From: Bacteroidota bacterium
Lineage (GTDB): Bacteria; Bacteroidota; Bacteroidia; Cytophagales; Cyclobacteriaceae
Reading direction: 5' to 3'
Assembly: GCA_023417785.1 (NCBI GenBank)
Contig: JAEZEH010000167.1
Span: forward strand, 1 to 9,362
DNA: 9,362 nt
Shown piece after piece: positions 1-7,018 of this stretch. The notes beneath the pieces were generated by a model. It was not told where the DNA came from and did not search any database. It was given only the letters and a program-made list of their open reading frames with translations. The translations under genes were made by a program, and so were the position numbers. Each line of letters starts with the position of its first letter. Position 1 is the stretch's first letter.

Positions 1-752
1 GAGAGTATCCCTCCCGTTGCGGCGACGTTTTCCCAATCTTCCCATGGCATCGGTTTATGGTCGGCCTCAAGCAATGAATGCGGCATTGCATAGTTACCCG
101 TAGCTTCAAGGTCGCGCGTGCCGACAATGGTCCGCGTCATGCCCAGCGGTTGGAGAAATTGATCAGTGACGAATTCACGCCACGATTTTCCGCTTGCGCG
201 TTCAATGATTTCTCCGGCCGTGACATACATAACGTTGGAGTAGCCGTAACCCGACCGGAAACCATATGCAGTTGGTAGGTGCTTCACGCGCCGGATAATA
301 TCTTCATCCGACAGTGTTGACCGATACCAGATCAGGTCTCCACTAAAGGTGCCGAGGCCCACGCGATGGCTTAGTATATCACGAATAGTCACCATACCCG
401 ATACGGTTTCATCAGGTAATTGAAACCATGGAATATGCTTAACTACGGGATCGTTCCACGTCAGTTTACCATCGTCGACCAGTTTTCCAATTGCTGCGGA
501 GGTGAATGCTTTTGAATTTGACGCAATAGCGAAAAGTGTGTTCCCGTCAGGTGGCTCGTTTTTGCCGGCTTCCTTCGTGCCATACCCTTTGCTGAAAACA
601 ACTTTTCCATCTTTAACAATGGCAATGCTCATTCCTGGTACGTCCCAGTCTTTGAGTGCTCTGGCATAGTACGCGTCAAGTTTTTTAAGGTCGGCCTGAC
701 CTGCGGCGCCAATCCATACCAGGGTGAAGAAGAGAATCAAAAATCGGTTCAT
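1..752 (-). CDS. Secreted serine beta-lactamase-like hydrolase (class C / PF00144 type), C-terminus outside the window
   Basis: Reading leftwards from the ATG at 752-750, the frame stays open to the window edge, giving about 250 residues without the C-terminus. Residues 1-20 form a hydrophobic signal peptide (MNRFLILFFTLVWIGAAGQA), so the enzyme should be exported. The family landmarks are clear: the S-x-x-K nucleophile motif as S78-N-S-K81, an LSHRVGL segment near 126-132, and the second catalytic motif Y170-S-N172. The third motif (HxG/KTG) would lie beyond the window. The family covers beta-lactamases, D-amino-acid peptidases and esterases. In Bacteroidota such proteins are usually annotated only as serine hydrolase, and nothing here fixes the substrate. 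It is probably the last of three co-directional genes, 36 bp after the DUF3820 gene. An upstream ATG at 771-769 is out of frame because of an A10 run, so the true N-terminus is uncertain. Confidence 0.88.
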   Translation of the reverse strand, partial: MNRFLILFFTLVWIGAAGQADLKKLDAYYARALKDWDVPGMSIAIVKDGKVVFSKGYGTKEAGKNEPPDGNTLFAIASNSKAFTSAAIGKLVDDGKLTWNDPVVKHIPWFQLPDETVSGMVTIRDILSHRVGLGTFSGDLIWYRSTLSDEDIIRRVKHLPTAYGFRSGYGYSNVMYVTAGEIIERASGKSWREFVTDQFLQPLGMTRTIVGTRDLEATGNYAMPHSLLEADHKPMPWEDWENVAATGGIL

Positions 753-758
753 AGTGAG

Positions 759-768
759 TTTTTTTTTT
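759..768 (-). repeat. A10 homopolymer just upstream of the hydrolase start
   Basis: On the minus strand, ten consecutive A residues follow an ATG at 771-769 and precede the ATG at 752-750 used for the hydrolase. With ten A residues the two ATGs are in different frames. With nine, the upstream ATG would be in frame and give MKKKLTMNRFLILF, a more basic signal-peptide start. The run may simply be the A-rich leader typical of Bacteroidota translation starts, or a slippage-prone site. Confidence 0.7.
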
Positions 769-788
769 CATACAAATGGTAACCATGA

Positions 789-1022
789 TCAGCCCTGTTT
801 TTTTAACGGTACCAGAAGATACTCAAGGCCATTGATCTTTATTTCATACAAGGTAGCCAGTTGCATTCCCAGCTTGCCCGGAGGGAAGCCTTTTTTGGCG
901 AACCATTCCAGATAACTTACAGGCAGGTTACAAAGCACGATGCCTTTGTATTTTCCGAAAGGCATCCGCATCCTGACAAGGCTGTGAAGGATTTCGCCAT
1001 CGGGAGTTTCTCCTTGTTGCAT
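789..1022 (-). CDS. Small DUF3820 family protein
   Basis: This encodes 77 residues from the ATG at 1022-1020. It carries the hallmark of the DUF3820 (QSregVF_b) family: MPFGKYKG at residues 20-27, then LPVSYLEWFAKKGFP, then YEIKINGLEYLLVPLKK near the C-terminus. The whole protein is this one domain, and its length is normal for the family. There is no signal peptide or membrane segment, so it should be cytoplasmic. Its molecular function is not established. I chose the ATG at 1022 because the family usually has about 15-20 residues before MPFGKYKG; a TTG two codons upstream and internal ATGs at residues 18 and 20 are alternatives. It lies 30 bp after the PAP2 gene and 36 bp before the hydrolase gene, which suggests cotranscription, although the three proteins have no obvious shared pathway. 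Confidence 0.85.
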   Translation of the reverse strand: MQQGETPDGEILHSLVRMRMPFGKYKGIVLCNLPVSYLEWFAKKGFPPGKLGMQLATLYEIKINGLEYLLVPLKKQG

Positions 1023-1052
1023 GCGCAAATATAATCGGTTTGCAGGAGCTGT

Positions 1053-1853
1053 CTAAAATGTTCCGCGAATGGTGAGCCCGGAGATTTGCGGGTAAACCTT
1101 CCATTGAAATTGTTTGCCACCGACATGCTTGTATTTGTTCTCAGCAAGTCGTCTGAGCGCAGCGTCGGCGCAAAACCACGCGACGGTCCCTCCGAAGGCC
1201 ACGTCGCTGATCCAGTGAGCATCGGAATACAATCTGCACACCGCTGTAGATGCTGCAAGTCCATAGAAAATGACTTTGACCGGAACGCTATTCGTCCGAC
1301 GTGCAACCACCATCGAAATGGTAAATGCCATGGATGCGTGGCCAGAAGGAAATGAATGATATCCGGCTTTGTCGGTGAAGAATGCCACCTCGTAGTTCCC
1401 GACCCCCGTTGATGGCCGGGCCCGTCCGACGAGGGGTTTCAGGGTGCGCTCAATTGCTCCGGCTGAAAACAAACTTGTCGCTAAGATGAGGCCTGTTTCG
1501 CGTAGCCACTCGTCGCGGAAAATTAGTCCGGCAAGATAGAACCCACCGGTGAAGCCTATTGCGGAATACGGCTTGCCATAATGATATCCCACAGTGTTGA
1601 CGCCATCAAGAAAGGAGGAGCTTTGGTTTTGCCAGAATTGCCTGATGGGATCGTCGGCTAACGTAAGTGCCGCGGTGCCAACAACAATACCACCGAGTTT
1701 CATCCAGTCTTTTCCATGCCACCGTCCCGGCGAGCCAAGCGTGAAACCAACGCCATCCAGCGCGCGAAAAGAGTCTTTCTGACGTATGGAATCAACATAT
1801 TGACTTTGAACGGTAAGTGGAAATATGACGAGAAACAGGAGGGTATACCGCAT
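1053..1853 (-). CDS. Exported PAP2-superfamily phosphatase
   Basis: This 266-residue protein has the complete PAP2 (type 2 phosphatidic acid phosphatase) signature: motif 1 K139-x6-R146-P147, motif 2 PSGH at 169-172 with catalytic His172, and motif 3 R207-x5-H213-x3-D217. These residues form the vanadium-haloperoxidase-like active site that hydrolyses phosphomonoesters or pyrophosphates of lipids. An N-terminal signal (about residues 1-17) is followed by several hydrophobic stretches, near 52-66, 98-112, 121-133, 172-184 and 193-206, consistent with a membrane protein whose active site faces the periplasm. Candidate substrates known for the superfamily include undecaprenyl pyrophosphate, lipid A phosphates and phosphatidylglycerophosphate; the sequence does not choose among them. 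The C-terminus ends in ISGLTIRGTF, a strand-like stretch with a terminal Phe. It is the first of three leftward genes and is divergent from the nitrate operon. Confidence 0.9.
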   Translation of the reverse strand: MRYTLLFLVIFPLTVQSQYVDSIRQKDSFRALDGVGFTLGSPGRWHGKDWMKLGGIVVGTAALTLADDPIRQFWQNQSSSFLDGVNTVGYHYGKPYSAIGFTGGFYLAGLIFRDEWLRETGLILATSLFSAGAIERTLKPLVGRARPSTGVGNYEVAFFTDKAGYHSFPSGHASMAFTISMVVARRTNSVPVKVIFYGLAASTAVCRLYSDAHWISDVAFGGTVAWFCADAALRRLAENKYKHVGGKQFQWKVYPQISGLTIRGTF

Positions 1854-1868
1854 GCTGCAAGATAGGGT

Positions 1869-1916
1869 TCAGGGTTCTGGTTTCTGCTTCAGGTTGACCG
1901 GCATTCTTACGGCCAT
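1869..1916 (-). other. Possible 15-codon leader ORF upstream of the PAP2 gene
   Basis: An ATG preceded by AAAAGGAAATC opens a frame encoding MAVRMPVNLKQKPEP, which stops 15 bp before the PAP2 start. Its end overlaps the AGGGTTC repeat. It could be a translated leader or pure chance. There is no protein family evidence, so it is recorded as a possibility only. Confidence 0.12.
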
Positions 1917-2094
1917 GATTTCCTTTTGGCTAAATGAGTATCATACGCGCTACTGACCTCAATTCAGTGTTAACGCCCGCAGCGTGACATTATGATAGCG
2001 ATTCCACCATTTTTTCAATGAGCCTGCGGGCGGTTTCAAAGCAAAGTGAAATCTTCTTTCAAACAATTTGATAAGCACCCCGACTCCCGTCACG

Positions 2095-2113
2095 AAAAAA
2101 TAGCATATTTTTT
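2095..2113. repeat. AT-only inverted repeat (8-bp arms, 3-nt spacer)
   Basis: AAAAAATA at 2095-2102 and TATTTTTT at 2106-2113 are perfect complements around GCA. An A/T-only stem is weak as a terminator. In a divergent control region it is more likely to be flexible or bent DNA, or an upstream promoter element. No direct functional evidence is visible. Confidence 0.35.
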
Positions 2114-2166
2114 TTGATCTCCTGCAAACGATTTTCGGACCAGCACAATCCTTTTCGGATCATATA

Positions 2167-2229
2167 TACGTAATTATACGTACACAGGCAGTTGTTTATT
2201 TACGTAATTAATACGTATTTCAATACGTA
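2167..2229. promoter_or_regulatory. Cluster of five TACGTA palindromes, candidate operator of the nitrate operon
   Basis: Exact TACGTA hexamers begin at 2167, 2177, 2201, 2212 and 2224, with start-to-start spacings of 10, 24, 11 and 12 bp. Most are embedded in a longer ATACGTAATT-like unit. Each hexamer is its own reverse complement, as expected for sites bound by a symmetric dimer, and most spacings are near one helical turn. The cluster ends 105 bp before the porin ATG, a sensible place for an activator or repressor of the nitrate genes. The identity of the regulator is unknown. The unit resembles but does not match the NarL heptamer TACYYMT (G replaces the first Y), and the spacings do not give the NtcA pattern GTAN8TAC. 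Confidence 0.55.
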
Positions 2230-2334
2230 ATTCAACCAGGGATCAAGTTTTACAGCCAGACGCCGAAACACTTTTCAAATGAACATCCATCCCGGGCCAT
2301 TTGGAACCACGCTGATAAACTAAACCCAAATACT

Positions 2335-3639
2335 ATGAAGAAGACTCTTTACATCGTCCTTTCGCTCATTGTTCTCGCAAATACCACCGTGCAGGCTCAG
2401 TTTACGCTAAGCGCGGAGGTACGACCGCGCGCCGAATTGCGTAACGGTTTCAAAAAGCCCCTGGCCGATGGCGATGACGCGGCTTTCTTCGTTGAGCAAC
2501 GTACCCGCCTGAATTCACAGTTCATCTCCGAAAAATTTGACGTGTACATCTCTCTCCAGGATGTTCGCATCTGGGGCGCAGCCACTCAGGTGTATAAAGC
2601 CGACCCGGCATTGACAAATGTTTATGCGGCGTGGGCGGCTTACAAATTTAATCCCGCGCACAAGCTCGTCGTTGGCCGAATGGAACTCGACTACGACAAC
2701 GTCAGGATATTGGGAAACCTCGACTGGGCGGCGCAGGGGCGATCCCATGATCTCATGAAATACGAGTTTCAGGGAGAATCGGTTAAGCTACACGCAGGGG
2801 CCGCGTTCAATCAGGACTTCTCCACCCCTGAACCCACCAAATTCGCGAGCACTTATTATGGTGTACTCAACAGTTACAAAACCATGCAGTATCTCTGGTT
2901 TCACAAAGACTGGGCGAAGAGCGGTTTGTCGGTGCTGTTCCTTAACAATGGGGCATCCGCAACACGTACATCGAACGGAATGACGTATGCTGATTCTACC
3001 GTTAACTTCTTGCAGACCTTCGGCTTGTACGGAACCAAAACGGTCGGAGACATCGGGCTTGAATACGACGCATATTACCAGACAGGCAAGAATCCCGGTG
3101 GAGCAAGCCTCGCTGCATGGATGATCGGGTTGAATGCAACCTTTATGAAATCGAAACCGCATAACATCAATGTCGGGTTTGATTACCTCAGTGGGGATAA
3201 GTCAGATACAAATAAAGACGAAGCCTTCAATCCCCTTTATGGTACCCATCACAAATTCTATGGCTGGATGGACTATTTCTATGTTGGTAATCCTCATAAG
3301 AACCGTGGACTTGTTGATGTCTTTCTCAAAGCAAAACTCAAGGCCGGGCAAAAATCATCCTTGCTTATCCATGGACATGAGTTCTTCTCGCAATCCAGGA
3401 TTGTCGCCAATGATAACAGCAACATGTCTTCGACGCTAGGTACCGAGATCGACGTTGTTTACGTCGCGAATCCTGCGCCTGGCGTAGTGTTCAATCTCGG
3501 TTATTCCCATATGTTTTATACCGAGTCGATGGAATTCATCAAAGACGCGGTAAATCCGAAGAGTAGCGCGGGCTGGGCCTGGGCGATGATCAGCTTCAAA
3601 CCCACATTGTTTACGACAAAATCGGAAGAAGGAAAGTAA
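2335..3639 (+). CDS. Alginate-export-family outer-membrane porin, probable entry channel of the nitrate operon
   Basis: This 434-residue protein has a signal peptide (residues 1-21, with V-Q-A before Gln22) and then a typical outer-membrane beta-barrel composition: alternating polar and hydrophobic residues with many aromatic residues. The start of the mature protein (SAEVRPRAELRNGF) and the blocks VEQRTRLNSQF, VYISLQDVRIWG and LVVGRMELDYDN match the alginate-export (AlgE-like, PF13372) family in my judgement. AlgE itself exports anionic alginate, but many Bacteroidota homologues stand beside unrelated transport genes. Here it heads an operon for nitrate transport and reduction, so I infer an anion-selective channel for nitrate or nitrite rather than alginate export. 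No alginate synthesis genes are visible. The last strands (around AGWAWAMISFKPTLF) are followed by a short hydrophilic tail, so the protein does not end on the usual terminal Phe. The ATG at 2335 directly precedes the signal peptide. Confidence 0.8.
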   Translation: MKKTLYIVLSLIVLANTTVQAQFTLSAEVRPRAELRNGFKKPLADGDDAAFFVEQRTRLNSQFISEKFDVYISLQDVRIWGAATQVYKADPALTNVYAAWAAYKFNPAHKLVVGRMELDYDNVRILGNLDWAAQGRSHDLMKYEFQGESVKLHAGAAFNQDFSTPEPTKFASTYYGVLNSYKTMQYLWFHKDWAKSGLSVLFLNNGASATRTSNGMTYADSTVNFLQTFGLYGTKTVGDIGLEYDAYYQTGKNPGGASLAAWMIGLNATFMKSKPHNINVGFDYLSGDKSDTNKDEAFNPLYGTHHKFYGWMDYFYVGNPHKNRGLVDVFLKAKLKAGQKSSLLIHGHEFFSQSRIVANDNSNMSSTLGTEIDVVYVANPAPGVVFNLGYSHMFYTESMEFIKDAVNPKSSAGWAWAMISFKPTLFTTKSEEGK

Positions 3640-3657
3640 ACCCATAAAGCAATTACG

Positions 3658-5055
3658 ATGAAGAAGAAATCAATACTCTCAATAGCGGTATTCACAGCCG
3701 CAACCGTTGTGCTTTCGTGTACGGTGATATCATGTGGAAACAAATCCGAAGCCGCATCGGCAGGTGGCACAGAAGAAGGCTTCGGCGTCGGCGAACCCGA
3801 GAAGCCACAACTTACGCTTGGATTTATCAAGCTTACCGACATGGCGCCACTCGCGATCGCCAAAGAGAAAGGCTTCTTTGAAGACGAAGGCCTTTATGTG
3901 AAACTGGAGGCCCAGGCAAACTGGAAAGTCCTGCTTGACCGTGTTATTTCCGGGGAGCTCGATGGCGCACACATGCTGGCCGGGCAGCCCATTGGTGCTA
4001 CCATCGGATTCGGAACGCAAGCGCAGGTAGTGACACCGTTGAGCATGGACCTCAACGGAAACGGAATTACCGTATCCAACGAAGTATGGGCGGAAATGAA
4101 AAAACATATCCCTGTAAAGGACGGTAAACCTGTTCATCCGATAAGCGCGGAAACACTTTTGCCCGTACTTGAAGGATTCAAGAGATCAGGGAAGCAGTTC
4201 AAGATGGGAATGGTTTTTCCGGTGTCAACGCACAATTACGAATTGCGTTACTGGCTCGCCGCCGCGGGTATTTCTCCCGGCTATTATACCACAACGGACA
4301 TAACAGGAACTACTGACGCCGACGTGTTACTTTCCGTCACACCACCACCCCAAATGCCTGCCACGCTCGAGGCTGGAACAATCAATGGCTATTGCGTAGG
4401 TGAGCCCTGGAATCAACAAGCGGTATTCAAAGGCATAGGGGTACCGGTAATCACGGATTACGAGATATGGAAAAACAATCCAGAAAAAGTGTTTGGTGTT
4501 AGCAAGACATTCGCCGACGCCAATCCAAATACCCTTGTGGCGCTGACGAAAGCACTGATACGCGCATGTAAATGGCTTGACGAAAACAATATGGCAAACC
4601 GTAAGGAAGCTGTCGCGATACTCTCACGTTCCGAATACGTCGGCGCCGATGCCGAAGTGATTGCCAATAGTATGACCGGTACATTCGAATACGAGAAAGG
4701 TGACAAGCGGTCACTTCCTGACTTTAATGTTTTCTTCAATTACCATGCTTCGTATCCGTATTACAGCGATTGCATCTGGTATTTAACTCAAATGCGCCGG
4801 TGGGGACAAATTCCGGAGTCGAAGGATAATACATGGTACACGAATATCTCAAAGGAAATCTATCTGCCGGAAATCTGGATGAAGGCCGCAAAAGCCTTAC
4901 AGGAGGAGGGCTACCTGGAGGAAGATGAAATTCCGCTCACTGACGGATTTAAGGAACCGGATGGAAACTTTATTGATGGAATCACATACGACGGCCGGGA
5001 TCCCGTGGGATACATAAGCAAGTTTAAAGTCGGCCTAAAAGACGAGGCGCTTTAA
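3658..5055 (+). CDS. nrtA: NrtA/CmpA-type nitrate-binding lipoprotein of an ABC importer
   Basis: This 465-residue substrate-binding protein has an N-terminal lipoprotein signal with two possible lipobox cysteines, Cys21 (VLSC) and Cys26 (VISC). Cys26, followed by GNKSE, looks more typical for Bacteroidota. A low-complexity linker to about residue 48 leads into the NrtA/CmpA/SsuA-like fold: LGFIKLTDMAPLAIAKEKGFF (53-73, split by residue range), ANWKVLLDRVISGELDGAHM, LNGNGITVSNEVW (132-144), STHNYELRYWLAAAGI (190-205) and GEPWNQQAVFKGIG (248-261), followed by NNPEKVFG. His192 and Lys277 sit in blocks that appear to correspond to nitrate-contacting positions of cyanobacterial NrtA. That alignment is by eye. 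NrtA and bicarbonate-binding CmpA are close relatives, so nitrate is inferred mainly from the downstream nitrate reductase; nitrite or cyanate could also be bound. The gene starts 18 bp after the porin gene. Confidence 0.9.
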   Translation: MKKKSILSIAVFTAATVVLSCTVISCGNKSEAASAGGTEEGFGVGEPEKPQLTLGFIKLTDMAPLAIAKEKGFFEDEGLYVKLEAQANWKVLLDRVISGELDGAHMLAGQPIGATIGFGTQAQVVTPLSMDLNGNGITVSNEVWAEMKKHIPVKDGKPVHPISAETLLPVLEGFKRSGKQFKMGMVFPVSTHNYELRYWLAAAGISPGYYTTTDITGTTDADVLLSVTPPPQMPATLEAGTINGYCVGEPWNQQAVFKGIGVPVITDYEIWKNNPEKVFGVSKTFADANPNTLVALTKALIRACKWLDENNMANRKEAVAILSRSEYVGADAEVIANSMTGTFEYEKGDKRSLPDFNVFFNYHASYPYYSDCIWYLTQMRRWGQIPESKDNTWYTNISKEIYLPEIWMKAAKALQEEGYLEEDEIPLTDGFKEPDGNFIDGITYDGRDPVGYISKFKVGLKDEAL

Positions 5056-5106
5056 CCGGTGATGCCCGAACCAGAAAAGAACCTTTTAACTGAATAACAA
5101 ACGCTC

Positions 5107-6123
5107 ATGAAAGAAGTAGCACTGAAATTTTTCAACTCGACCGGAATGAGGTGGGGCATCCCGTTCGTGAAGTTGTTCTCCGGAGACCGGATAGTCGAAC
5201 AACTCGTGGTGATATTGAAGACATCCGTGATTCCGGTAACATCTATTGTTGCATTTCTTTTGGTGTGGTCTTTTACGGCGAGCCAAATAACAACGAGCCT
5301 TGGACAAGTCCCCGGACCTGGGATGGTATGGGATCAGGCGAAGTCACTATGGGCAGAGCATCGCGTTGAGCGCGCGAAAGAAGCTGAGTTCTATGCGCGA
5401 CAGGAAAGGAGGAACGAAGCAAAGCTTGCGGGAAACAGCAAGGCGAGAATCAGGGTGATGGACTACACGGGCAAACCCACATACATTGACCAGATTATAA
5501 CCAGTCTGAAAACCGTATTCATGGGTTTTGTGATTGCCTCGGTAATCGCCCTGCCCCTGGGAATCGTATGTGGCCTCAGCCAGACAGTCATGCGTGCATT
5601 CAACCCATTAATCCAGATATTCAAGCCCGTTTCGCCCCTGGCATGGCTGCCCATCGTAACAATGGTGGTCAGTGCCGTGTACATAAGCAACGACGGCTTC
5701 TTTGCCAAATCATTCATCATATCGGCGGTAACGGTATCGCTATGCTCAATGTGGGCCACCCTGATCAATACGGCGCTGGGTGTCGCGTCTGTTAATACCG
5801 ATTACATCAACGTAGCTAAAGTGCTGCAATTGTCACCCTGGAAGAAGACATTCAAGATTCTCCTCCCGGCCACGTTGCCCCTGATCTTTACCGGGTTGCG
5901 GATCTCACTCGGCGTGGGCTGGATGGTACTTATCGCTTCCGAAATGCTTGCCCAGAATCCCGGGCTCGGGAAATTCATCTGGGACGAATTCCAGAATGGC
6001 AGCAGTCATTCGCTGGCGCGGATCATGGTCGCGGTGTTCACCATCGGGATTATCGGATTCATCCTTGACCGGGTAATGGTGGAGTTGCAGAAACAGGTAA
6101 GTTTTGAAAGACAAAAAGCATAA
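5107..6123 (+). CDS. nrtB: NrtB-type ABC permease with a charged insert
   Basis: This 338-residue inner-membrane protein belongs to the BPD-type permease family (NrtB/SsuC/TauC group). Hydrophobic segments lie near 38-60, 134-158, 173-192, 203-222, 254-282 and 304-321. The cytoplasmic EAA-like coupling loop that contacts the ATPases lies at about 230-265 (INVAKVLQLSPWKKTF, then LPATLPLIFTGLRISLG). Family permeases are usually about 250-300 residues. Here the link between the first and second membrane segments (about 76-125) is long and highly charged (AEHRVERAKEAEFYARQERR), predicted helical. It may be a trait of this subgroup or a contact surface for the binding protein. The pore would be a permease dimer. 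It follows the binding-protein gene by 51 bp and precedes the first ATPase gene by 15 bp. Confidence 0.9.
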   Translation: MKEVALKFFNSTGMRWGIPFVKLFSGDRIVEQLVVILKTSVIPVTSIVAFLLVWSFTASQITTSLGQVPGPGMVWDQAKSLWAEHRVERAKEAEFYARQERRNEAKLAGNSKARIRVMDYTGKPTYIDQIITSLKTVFMGFVIASVIALPLGIVCGLSQTVMRAFNPLIQIFKPVSPLAWLPIVTMVVSAVYISNDGFFAKSFIISAVTVSLCSMWATLINTALGVASVNTDYINVAKVLQLSPWKKTFKILLPATLPLIFTGLRISLGVGWMVLIASEMLAQNPGLGKFIWDEFQNGSSHSLARIMVAVFTIGIIGFILDRVMVELQKQVSFERQKA

Positions 6124-6138
6124 TCCAAACGCAAAGAT

Positions 6139-7005
6139 ATGGCACTTGAACTTGTTAACGTATCCAAAGGCTTTGGCGATGGCAATTCGCGGACGGAGAT
6201 CCTGAAAGACATCAATCTCAAAATCAACGAAGGCGAATTTGTGGCGATAGTTGGTTTCACCGGCAGCGGAAAGACCACATTGTTGAAAATCATGGCCGGA
6301 CTGTTGTCACCGGATGCAGGTAAGCTAACATTTCGCGGTGCACCGGTTACCGGTCCGGACAAACGCAGAGGTGTTGTATTTCAAAACTATTCGCTGCTAC
6401 CGTGGTTTACCGTTTTTCAGAACATCATGCTTGCGGTACAGGAGGTGTATCCGCAATGGACAAAGCAGGAACGATCTGCTCATGTGATGAAATACATTGA
6501 GATGGTAAACCTGGGTCACGCAACCCATAAGCGCCCGTCGGAATTGTCCGGTGGAATGCGTCAGCGCGTTTCACTGGCCCGCACACTCAGCATGAACCCT
6601 GAAATGCTTTTGATGGATGAACCCCTTGGTGCACTCGATGCCATAACCCGCGGAAGCCTCCAGAATGAGATTGTTAACATATGGGACCAGAATAAAACGA
6701 CTGCTCTGCTCATTACCAATGACGTCGACGAAGGGATTCTCATGGCGGATCGGATCATCCCCCTCAATCCGGGTCCGAATGCAACGCTGGGTCCGGTGTT
6801 CACGATCGGGATTGATCGCCCGCGCGACAAAACGGCGCTGAACGATGATCCTCGTTTCAAACAAGTGCGCAACCAGATCATCGAGTATCTCCTTGACATG
6901 GGGGCCACCAGCAAACGGACAAATTCACCGACGTATTTCCTTCCCGACATTGCGCCGGTGATGCCGGGAACATCCTATAGAAAGATGAAATCAAAAGCAG
7001 CCTGA
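6139..7005 (+). CDS. nrtC: First nitrate ABC transporter ATPase, with Asn at the H-loop
   Basis: This 288-residue ABC ATPase has Walker A GFTGSGKTT (39-47), Q-loop Gln82, signature LSGGM (136-140) and Walker B MLLMDEP with Glu161, then the D-loop GALDA. The H-loop reads ITNDVDE: Asn194 stands where family members normally carry the catalytic switch His (ITHDVDE), a change one base can produce. The segment after residue 255 is a tail (TNSPTYFLPDIAPVMPG) ending in lysines and alanines. Cyanobacterial NrtC instead has a large C-terminal NrtA-like domain, so the name nrtC here marks position and role, not full domain make-up. It would pair with the next gene's product as a heterodimer under the NrtB dimer. 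It starts 15 bp after nrtB and ends 13 bp before the second ATPase gene. Confidence 0.88.
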   Translation: MALELVNVSKGFGDGNSRTEILKDINLKINEGEFVAIVGFTGSGKTTLLKIMAGLLSPDAGKLTFRGAPVTGPDKRRGVVFQNYSLLPWFTVFQNIMLAVQEVYPQWTKQERSAHVMKYIEMVNLGHATHKRPSELSGGMRQRVSLARTLSMNPEMLLMDEPLGALDAITRGSLQNEIVNIWDQNKTTALLITNDVDEGILMADRIIPLNPGPNATLGPVFTIGIDRPRDKTALNDDPRFKQVRNQIIEYLLDMGATSKRTNSPTYFLPDIAPVMPGTSYRKMKSKAA

Positions 7006-7018
7006 AAAAGCAATCATT

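Larger units (their letters stand above)
1854..2334. other. Divergent intergenic region (about 480 bp), no convincing gene
   Basis: This gap separates the leftward PAP2 gene from the rightward porin gene, so it should hold promoters for both directions. I see no protein-coding gene of normal size and no tRNA-like structure. It holds a short possible leader ORF on the minus strand, two copies of AGGGTTC in a row near 1864-1877, an AT-only inverted repeat at 2095-2113, two copies of TTTTCGGA exactly 20 bp apart (2132 and 2152), and five TACGTA hexamers at 2167-2229. I found no good match to the Bacteroidota promoter pattern (TTTG, about 19 bp, TAnnTTTG) for the operon, so the transcription start is not placed. 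Confidence 0.7.

Noticed and set aside
1026..1033. TATATTTG on the minus strand, resembling the Bacteroidota TAnnTTTG promoter element
   Set aside because: It lies only 3 bp before the DUF3820 ATG and has no clear TTTG at the upstream position. Use as a promoter would require a leaderless or internal start.
1974..2032. Perfect 9-bp inverted repeat CGCCCGCAG / CTGCGGGCG with a 41-nt loop
   Set aside because: A 9-bp match at this distance is expected about twice by chance in a window of this size. The loop is long and there is no T-run, so it is not a terminator.
2788..3162. Minus-strand open frame opposite the porin gene
   Set aside because: It overlaps a well-supported signal-peptide-bearing barrel protein and has no family features. 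It looks like a chance antisense frame.
5062..5097. An 11-codon frame (MPEPEKNLLTE) in the gap between the binding-protein and permease genes
   Set aside because: It is very short, has no conserved feature and could easily occur by chance in a 51-bp gap.
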